DNA of 64,000 bases from Cololabis saira. Taxonomy: Eukaryota; Chordata; Actinopteri; Beloniformes; Belonidae. A model generated the notes under the pieces. It saw only the letters and a list, made by a program, of their open reading frames with translations. It was not told the DNA's origin and made no database searches. Each line of letters starts with the position of its first letter. Position 1 is the stretch's first letter. The position numbers were made by a program, and so were the translations under genes. Positions 1 through 64,000 of the stretch are shown here, one piece after another. The DNA is taken from contig NC_084600.1 in NCBI RefSeq assembly GCF_033807715.1, positions 46,494,824 to 46,558,823 of the forward strand. Reading direction: 5' to 3'.

Positions 1-9
1 ATGATCCAA

Positions 10-480
10 AACGTACGACGAAATGTACGAAAAAAAGTACGAAAAAACGTACGAAAAAACGCACGAAAAATCGCACGAAAAATCGTACGAAAAATCGTTC
101 GAAAAAACGTATGAAAAAACGCACGAAAAAACGCACGAAAAAACGTACAAAAAAACGTACAAAAAAACGTACGAAAAAACGCACGAAATAAACATACGAA
201 AAAACGTACGAAAAAAACGTACGAAAAAAACGTACGAAAAATCATAGGAAAAAAACGTAAGACAAAACGTAGGAAAAATCGTACGAAAAAAAACATACGA
301 CAAAACGTACAAAAAAACGTACGAAAAAAACCTACGAAAAATCGTACGAAAAAATGTACGAAAAATCGTACGAAAAAAACGTACGAAAAATTGTACGAAA
401 AAAACGTACGAAAAAACGTACGAAAAAAACGTACGAAAAAAACAAACGAAAAAAACGCACAAAAAAACGAAGAAAATGTC
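10..480. repeat. CGTACG-rich 12-bp satellite
   Basis: About 470 bases of a degenerate unit near CGTACGAAAAAA. The lysine/threonine/glutamate-rich open frame over it (23-247) comes from the repeat and is not a gene. It lies 3' of the last synj1 exon seen. Confidence 0.9.
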
Positions 481-519
481 GAGAAAAAAGTCAAAATTTA
501 GTAGGGGGGGGGTAATGAA

Positions 520-720
520 ATAATGTCTTTACCACCTTACACTTATAGAACAAGACTATAATAGTTAGTGTTTAGTAAAGCCTACAGTTAGTGTTTAGTA
601 AACCTCTAGCTGGTGTTGGTAAATCTCTAGGTAGTGTAAACTCTAGTGTGTTAGAGTCAGTAGTCATAGTTGCAGCTATAGAACAAGACTATAATAGTTA
701 GTCTCAAATATAGCTTGGTG
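520..720. repeat. degenerate short tandem repeat (tagttagtgtttagtaaa)
   Basis: Diverged copies of a ~20-base unit (tagttagtgtttagtaaa and ataatagttagtg variants) repeat several times. A G run (503-512) precedes it. No coding potential was seen. Confidence 0.55.
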
Positions 721-729
721 GTAGATATG

Positions 730-1330
730 CTGCTATAGGCCTATGCTGCAGGGGGGACATGATCCGCTGGGCAGTGCCTCTCACCCTTCTTCTCCTCTCC
801 TCTTCCCTTCCTCTCTTCTCCATTTCCATTTTTATTTATTATAAATATCTCATAGCTATCGTTTTTGTCCATCGTTCCTGTAGTTTCTTGTTCCCCTTTT
901 TTCTCTTTTGTGCAAGTTTGCAGGCCGGAGCCTCGGGAGCTGCGTTCTGGCCTGCGCTCTGGTCATCCCGCTGCTGCTTCCACCTGCCTGCGGTCCCGAT
1001 CTGACAGGTTCCAGGCCAAACGTGATGTAAAACCCGCCTTAATCAAACATTCTCTATGTTAAAACTGTAAATTATTAAATGCCTAATAAATTTCAAGCTT
1101 CAAAACACCAGGTCTCCATGCTGTGTTTTGTTTTTGCTGTTTTTTTTTTCTCCCTGTTTTATTAATGTTGTTGTAGTTCTTATGTTTTGTTGTGTTTTTT
1201 TTTTTATTTCTTTTTTTTGTTTTATTTAATATAAGAAAAAGGAGGAATGACCATTCTATTTGCCATTTATGACAATACCATGATCATTTTGTATCCATGA
1301 GATTCTTAATAAAAAATGTATCACAAAAAA
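730..1330. other. pyrimidine-rich segment, possible old dispersed repeat
   Basis: CT-rich stretch (780-990), then T-rich sequence to about 1230, ending with an AATAAA-like and A-rich tail near 1310-1330. Frames at 759-1062 are low-complexity and resemble no protein I recognise. It may be the 3' part of an old retroelement; its ends cannot be fixed. Confidence 0.3.
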
Positions 1331-1489
1331 AGCTTCAAAACAACATTAAATAGCCCCAAAAAGTTCAGATTAAAGCAAATGAAATATCAGTGAGTTTATT
1401 GTGTATGTTTCTACTTTCCTCTGCCATAATGGAAACTTTTAGTTAATAATTTCTCCTAAATATTTAGTAAAAACCAGGAAAAGCAGCGC

Positions 1490-1735
1490 AAATATATATT
1501 TTTCAGCCCAATTGGGCTGAAACTTGCCCAATCTGGCAACACAGATTCATAACCTCTGCAGGAGATTCTCCTCAAAACGATGAAATAAACTTTTTAATGA
1601 CTCGATACATTCTCTCTAAAATTAAGACCCTTGGATTGAATTTAAGACAAATTAAGAGATTTAAAGGCTTTATTTTAGCAAAACTGGAATGTAAGACTTT
1701 TTAAGACTTTTTTAAGACCCGCTGCGCCCTGGATT
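1490..1735. repeat. dispersed repeat, copy also at 61690-61925
   Basis: Shares long stretches with 61690-61925, including gggctgaaacttgcccaa and cctcaaaacgatgaaat, and the ending 'agactttttaag...cctgcttcgccctg'. Same orientation in both places. Family not identified. Confidence 0.7.
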
Positions 1736-1957
1736 CCCTGGATTCCCTGGAAACATCTCTACGTTCATCCAGACATTAATATTCAGCTTTTTCTTTCTCA
1801 TAAATGACCTGTGTGACCTTCATGGTGACCTTTGACCCCTTAGACCACCGATGTGCACGTTAACAACCAACACAGGAATAAATAATAATAATAAAACATG
1901 GATAAATGGAGATGAGCCCGACGGCTGCGTCACACTAGTGCATGTTCGTCTGGAGCT

Positions 1958-2775
1958 CCGGAATATAAGACCACCCTGATTATAAGACGAGCCTCTTTTT
2001 CAAAAGTTTTCTAGTTTGAAAAAAAACTTTTTGAACACCAAATTCAATTTTTATACAGAAAATAATTACAACACATCTGAAACAAATGATTATAACAATA
2101 TATTGGAGAAAAATCATGTTATTTTGCCTCATTTAACCATTATGTTGAAGTTTGCATCATAACTTCTCCTCAGCTGCCGGTTCACCTGCCGATCTTCCAC
2201 ACACTTTTCTCCAGATTAGAGAAACTACGTTTCTACATTTTATGTTATCTCTTCTCTTATTTTCTTCTCTTTTCTTTCTTACTGTTATTTTTTATTTTTT
2301 TCTTCGTGACAAGGGTTCATACGACGGAGTATTAGGGCCAGGCAGGAGAAAAAATATTTGAAAGGGGAAGATTTTATTTTATTGTGCAGTTTGGTAAAAA
2401 GTAGGAATATCGAGATTAATGTTGAAATACAATTTCAAGAATAAAGTCAAAATTTTGGCTTTTTTCTCAACATTTCAACATTATTCACAAAATTGTATTT
2501 CAACAATTTTCTCGACATTTCGACTTTTTTCTCGAAGTTCATAATGAAAAAAAAAATTTCCTCCTCCAAAATATTATTTTTATTTTTCTCCTGCCTGGCC
2601 CTAAATCTCCGTACGCTTTGTCCTGGGGAGTTAAGTTCAGCATTTAAAGATATCTGGCGCCATCTAGCGGTGTGAATGGGTATAACGTCTAGACCTGAAT
2701 AGAAGACGACATCCACTTTTTCAGACTTATTTCAATAAAAAAAAACACTGTCTTATATTCGGACAGATACTTTAC
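1958..2775. mobile_element. short DNA transposon family A (aatataagac ends), interrupted
   Basis: Left end reads ccggaatataagaccaccc; right end is the reverse complement style gtcttatattcggacag. Interior segments (aagttttctagtttga; tctggcgccatctagcgg; acgtctagacc) recur in the family A copies at 3586, 46384, 46920 and 56724. A hairpin element (2335-2600) is nested inside. No transposase frame, so non-autonomous; superfamily not determined. Confidence 0.7.
2335..2600. mobile_element. hairpin MITE with ggccaggcaggag ends
   Basis: Starts agggccaggcaggagaaaaa and ends with its inverse, tttttctcctgcctggccct. The interior is a set of cgaaatgtcgag-like words and their complements, so the element folds on itself. 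Related copies at 57561-57952 and about 61265-61608. Confidence 0.75.
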
Positions 2776-3037
2776 CCTGCAGGGGTATCAGGGATGCACT
2801 ACGACTCCCCACAGCAACTCTCCCAGGAGACTTGACTACTGCACCCTGGTGTAATCACCCCCCAGGGAGGAATAGGGCTCGGTCGCCAAGTTGCATTCTG
2901 GGACGCGGTGGCCATGTTGGCAGCCTCGTGAGTGTAAACAAACAGCAGTGTGAACAGACGGAACGCAATGTTTAAATGCCGGAAAGGAACTGGAATTTAC
3001 CGGGAACCTTAAACAAGGAAGCCAGGGAGCGGTATAT

Positions 3038-3155
3038 GGAGAAAATAATGATTATTAACGGTTTGGATCCATATGAAATCCTTACTAAAGAGTAGCTCCA
3101 CTCTTTAGTAAGGATTTCATATGGATCCAAACCGTTAATAATCATTATTTTCTCC
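3038..3155. repeat. perfect 56-bp inverted repeat with 6-base loop
   Basis: Bases 3038-3093 are the exact reverse complement of 3100-3155, with loop agctcc. Each arm contains a BamHI-like ggatcc and an NdeI-like catatg. A perfect stem this long implies recent formation or gene conversion between arms. Confidence 0.9.
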
Positions 3156-3585
3156 TCGTCGGAACTCCACTCTTTAATAAGGATTTACTGCTGCAGTTCT
3201 GCACAACCCACGTCTTACTACCTTGTTTAGGAGTGTTTGGCAGCTGCTTTGGTAAATGTTTGACTCGCCATGTGTTTCAATAAATTAGTATAATAGTACA
3301 ACATACAGTACATGTTTTTTATTACTCTTACTTTTTTCTTTTCTTTTTTTTTTGACTGCTATATTATGCTGAAGAGGCTCTGAGGCGTGAGCAATATTTT
3401 TGTTTTCCTCGTGGGATTATTTTTTTCCTCTGCAGCTACAAATAGAGTTAATATTTTTTGGTTCTGCCTCCGAGCAGGAAAGCGTTGAAAAGTTAAACCA
3501 TTAGCGATCTTTTCCCCACGTCTGTTATGTGGAGCTGCTGCAGCTACAACACAGCAACGGGTTACCATGGTTACAGAATAAGTAT

Positions 3586-4089
3586 ATACCGTATTGTCCC
3601 GAATATAAGACAGTGTTTTTTACATTGAAATAAGTCTGAAAAAGTGGGCGTCGTCTTACATTCGGGGTCTAGACGTTATACCCATTTACACCGCCAGATG
3701 GCGCCAGATATCTTTAAAGTGAATGCTGAACTAAACTCCCCAGGACAAAGGAACCCCTGTCACGAAGAAGAAAAATAAATAATAGTATAAGAAAGAAAAG
3801 AGAAGAAAATAAGAGAAGAGATAACAGAAAAGGAGAAACGTAGCGACAATCTGGAGAAAAGTGGGTGGAAGAAGTTATGATGCAAACTTCAAGATCATGA
3901 TTTGAGTGAGGCAAAATAACATGCTTTTTCTCTCAAATATATTGTTATAATCATTTGTTTCAGATGTGCTGTCATTATTTTCTGTATAAAAACTTAATTT
4001 GGTGTATAAAAAGTCTTTCTTCAAATTTGAGTCTTGAAAAAGAGGATCGTCTTACAATCAGGGTCGTCTTATATTCGGGCCATTACGGT
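3586..4089. mobile_element. family A element, near-complete copy
   Basis: Begins taccgtattgtcccgaatat and ends with the inverse, atattcgggccattacggta. Nested in the 2872-4170 element. Interior matches 46384-46915. The frame at 3714-3914 belongs to the repeat. Confidence 0.8.
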
Positions 4090-4170
4090 ATGTAATAGTA
4101 ATAATAAGCTAATCTAGCTTCCAACATGGCGGCTCCGCCAGGTGATGACGTCAAGACGACCAAGCCCTAT

Positions 4171-4701
4171 CTGACCAACACAGAGCTGTTACACTAGACA
4201 CGCAGATTAGTGTCGTTTAGAAATTAGATTTAGGGAGGAATATGGACCAGTGTGAAAACAGCCCGAACCTTTGTGACAGAGTGAAACCATTTGAAGGACA
4301 AGTGACAGGAAATGACCCCCAACCCTCCCAACCCTCCCACCCCCCCAATTTAACATCTAATGAACAGAAATCCAAAACAAACATCACAATTTATGAGTCT
4401 AACACAAATACAGAATCCCTGAGGTGAACTACAACATCATATTAAGATAATGTGATGTATAACAGAGGAGTGGGGGGGCTGGTTACTGACTGAACTTCCT
4501 GGGAGGTTCCAGTCAGACCAGGGGGGGGTTTCTAATGGGGGTGAGGAGGAGGTTTGATCAAGTACCTTTCACCCTGACGGCTTCTCCAGCTTGTGAGGAA
4601 GAGACACAGGAGTCAGAGACAGAAGCAGAACCAAAGCTCAGCTCAGAAACAGAAACCCCCCATTACTGTAACACCGACCCCCCAGTACTGTCGTCTTAAT
4701 A
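4171..4701. other. intergenic or intronic sequence without recognised feature
   Basis: No repeat structure or protein similarity recognised. A 61-codon frame at 4242-4427 has no family resemblance. A possible 24-base microexon (4566-4589, minus) was rejected because it would end the frame. Confidence 0.4.
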
Positions 4702-5496
4702 CAGTGGCGGCTGGTAATTGAAAATTGAAAAATCGCATCTCAAAACTCTTCAGAACAAAACAGCTTTTACACTGCAAAAACTCAAGATCTTACCAGGAAT
4801 ATTTGTCTTATTTCTAGTAAAAATTTCTAATTTTTAGTCAAAAGTCAAGAGTCATTACCAGAAAAATAACTTATTTGACAATTTTCACCTGTTTCAAGTA
4901 AATTTTCACTTGAAATAAGTAGAAAAATCTGCCAGTGGAACAAGATTTATCTTCTTATTACAAGCAAAAAAATCTTGTTCCACTGGCAGATTTTTCTACT
5001 TATTTTAAGTGAAAATCTACTTGAAACAGGTGAAAATTGTTGTTTTTTCCAACGTCATTTTGACTTTTTTCTCGACATTTTGACTTTTTGTCGAAATCTT
5101 TCTACTTATTTCAAGTAAAAATTTACTTGAAACAGGTGAAAATTGTAAAATAACAAGTTATTTTTCCGGTAATGAGTCTTGTTTTAAGTTTAATGAGATT
5201 TTTTTGACTAAAAATTAGACATTTTAACTAGAAATAAGTAGAAAAATCTGCCAGTGGAACAAGATTTATCTTCTCATTACAAGCAAAAAAATCTTGTTCC
5301 ACTGGCAGATTTTTCTACTTATTTTAATTGAAAATTTACTTGAAACAGGAGAAAAGCACAATATATAACATAATATAATATGTCTGTATTGGTTCAATGC
5401 TGAACGCAACTTTTAATTCCCAATTAGGTAAAAATTTCGTATTTAAAGGGACGGGTGGCGAGCCCGGCTAGCGCCCCCTACTGACCAGCCGCCACT
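4702..5496. mobile_element. element with cagtggcggctggt ends, interrupted by a MITE
   Basis: Left end cagtggcggctggt and right end accagccgccact are inverted repeats. A cactgcaaaaac-type MITE (4770 to about 5350) sits inside. No coding sequence. Confidence 0.6.
4770..5350. mobile_element. palindromic MITE family B (cactgcaaaaactc), truncated
   Basis: Starts cactgcaaaaactcaagatc. The interior alternates forward and reverse copies of aatctgccagtggaacaaga, so it is strongly self-complementary. The far terminal repeat is missing. Other copies: 5501-5906 and 45599-45964. Confidence 0.8.
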
Positions 5497-5500
5497 AATG

Positions 5501-5906
5501 CACTGCAAAAACTCAAAATCTTAACAAGAATATTTGTCTTATTTCTAGTTAAAATGTCTCATTTTTAGTCAGAAAATCTCATTACACTTAAAACAAGACT
5601 CATCACTGGAAAAAACAACAATTTTCACCTGTTTCAAGTAGATTTTCACTTAAAATAAGTAGAAAAATCTGCCAGTGGAACAAGATTTTTTTGCTTGTAA
5701 TGAGAAGATAAATCTTGTTCCACTGGCAGATTTTTCTACTTATTTCAAGTGAAAATTTACTTGAAACAGGTGAAAATTGTCAAATAACAAATATTTTTCT
5801 GGTAATGACTCTTGTTTTAAGTGTAATGAGATTTTTTTACTAAAAATGAGACATTTTAACTACAAATAAGACAAATATTCCTGGTAGATTTAGAGTTTTT
5901 GCAGTG
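5501..5906. mobile_element. palindromic MITE family B, complete copy
   Basis: Ends cactgcaaaaactcaaaatc and gagtttttgcagtg are inverted repeats. The centre contains ccagtggaacaag and its inverse. It lies about 85 bases beyond the 3' splice donor of exon 5993-6237. Confidence 0.85.
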
Positions 5907-5992
5907 TGAGTTACTGGTTACTTTAGTAGTAGTACGAGTTTGAGCTGCAGGTAAATGTTAGTATTCCGGGTTCTAGACCGAGTTAAACTCAC

Positions 5993-63159
<57,167 letters not shown>

Positions 63160-63350
63160 CTGTGGATGAATGGATGAATGAATGAACCTGGCAACCAGCT
63201 GGGGCTTCTCCGTTAGCCCCATCTGCTCCAGCTGCTGGGGCAGCATCTGTGGATGAATGGATGAATGAATGAATGAATGAACCTGGCAACCAGCTGGGGC
63301 TTCTCCGTTAGCCCCATCTGCTCCAGCTGCTGGGGCAGCATCTGTGGATG
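63160..63350 (-). repeat. two extra copies of exon start plus acceptor
   Basis: The block from aacctggcaaccagctgggg through gggcagcatctgtggatgaa begins at 63098 (in the exon), 63185 and 63280. Spacings are 87 and 95 bases, the longer due to extra gaat units. Each copy has an intact acceptor but no donor of its own. Confidence 0.95.
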
Positions 63351-63416
63351 AATGGATGAATGAAACATTGGGAATAATGTGTTTCCATGCGTGAGCTAAC
63401 AGGGTTATCCCTGTTT

Positions 63417-64000
63417 ACCGTATTGGCCCGAATATAAGACGACCCTGATTATAAGACCACCCTGATTATAAGACGACCCTGATTATAAGACGACCCTGAT
63501 TATAAGACGACCCTGATTATAAGACGACCCTGAATATAAGACGACCTGATTATAAGACGACCCTGAATATAAGACGACCCTGATTATAAGACCACCCTGA
63601 TTATAAGACGACCCTGAATATAAGACGACCCTGATTATAAGACGACCCTGAATATAAGACGACCCTGATTATAAGACGACCCTGATTATAAGACCACCCT
63701 GATTATAAGACGACCCTGAATATAAGACGACCCTGATTATAAGACCACCCTGATTATAAGACGACCCTGAATATAAGACCACCCTGATTATAAGACCACC
63801 CTGATTATAAGACGACCCTGAATATAAGACGACCCTGATTATAAGACGACCCTGAATATAAGACGACCCTGATTATAAGACGACCCTGAATATAAGACGA
63901 CCCTGATTATAAGACGACCCTGAATATAAGACGACCCTGATTATAAGACCACCCTGATTATAAGACGACCCTGAATATAAGACGACCCTGATTATAAGAC
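63417..64000. mobile_element. family A element end with 17-18-bp array running off the window
   Basis: Starts taccgtattggcccgaatat, then about 33 copies of aagacgaccctgattat to the last base. The array is the inverse of the unit at 40395-41225: the same terminal-repeat segment expanded independently at the other end of an element. Confidence 0.9.

Larger units (their letters stand above)
2872..4170. mobile_element. DNA transposon with atagggctYggtcg terminal inverted repeats
   Basis: Left end atagggctcggtcg and right end cgaccaagccctat are inverted repeats with one mismatch. Both ends also share gccatgttgg further in. It carries a perfect 56-bp palindrome (3038-3155) and a nested family A element (3586-4089). 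No intact transposase. Superfamily and target-site duplication are not clear. Confidence 0.65.

Noticed and set aside
759..1062. Hydrophobic 60-80-codon frames
   Set aside because: CT-rich low-complexity sequence giving Leu/Phe/Ser by composition; no homology and no splice signals.
4566..4589. 24-base candidate microexon on the minus strand (cttcctcacaag acceptor, AAAG|gtactt donor)
   Set aside because: Entered in phase 0 from exon 5993-6237 it reads LEKPSG then stop, with no resemblance to the synj1 tail; splice sites of this quality arise by chance.

Overview
The window is animal genomic DNA, most probably from a teleost fish. It holds one recognisable gene, a partial synaptojanin-1 (synj1) on the minus strand. 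Twenty-two exons with consensus splice sites lie between 63159 (5' side) and 5993 (3' side), and almost every intron is inflated by tandem repeats and short DNA transposons. No tRNA, rRNA, CRISPR array or bacterial-type gene was seen. The teleost assignment rests on the synj1 protein and on the style of the repeats (hAT-like elements, L2/Rex-like LINE ends, huge minisatellites). The species is not identified.

Gene layout in sense direction, high to low coordinates: end of the Sac1 region (63007-63159, 59331-59496); the inositol 5-phosphatase domain (55073-55264, 48555-48639, 48333-48473, 46101-46293, 44568-44726, 42687-42843, 41686-41809 and the start of 38807-39019); an RRM-like domain (38807-39019, 37533-37611, 35304-35466); and the proline-rich domain (31671-31859, 20219-20353, a duplicated cassette of two small exons between 19923 and 13523, then 11902-11944, 11207-11250, 7677-7866 and 5993-6237). 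Reading phase agrees at every junction except at 11902-11944. The Sac1 catalytic exons lie beyond 64000. The 3' exons (AP-2/clathrin/EH-binding tail) were not found in 1-5992 and probably lie outside the window.

The most unusual feature is where the minisatellites start. In at least seven introns the tandem array abuts the 5' splice site and its unit carries a copy of the exon end and/or the GT donor (introns after the exons ending at 59331, 55073, 48333, 44568, 41686, 38807 and 20219). One exon start with its acceptor is triplicated (63007-63345). The gene therefore shows repeated tandem amplification of exon-intron junctions, producing dozens of decoy splice sites.

A second group of minisatellites has grown from the ends of short DNA transposons (32145-35190, 40395-41225, 63430-64000). 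Other large structures are a 5.9-kb array filling one intron (49138-55072), a 2.4-kb GGAT/GATG array with 570-bp higher-order structure (25036-27420), a ~1.1-kb inverted repeat filling the intron 6238-7676, three head-to-tail copies of a family here called X (21132-31290) carrying arrays of CCAAT/GC-box-like 126-bp units, and a segmental duplication (12744-14534 / 15559-19951) whose copies acquired different transposons afterwards.
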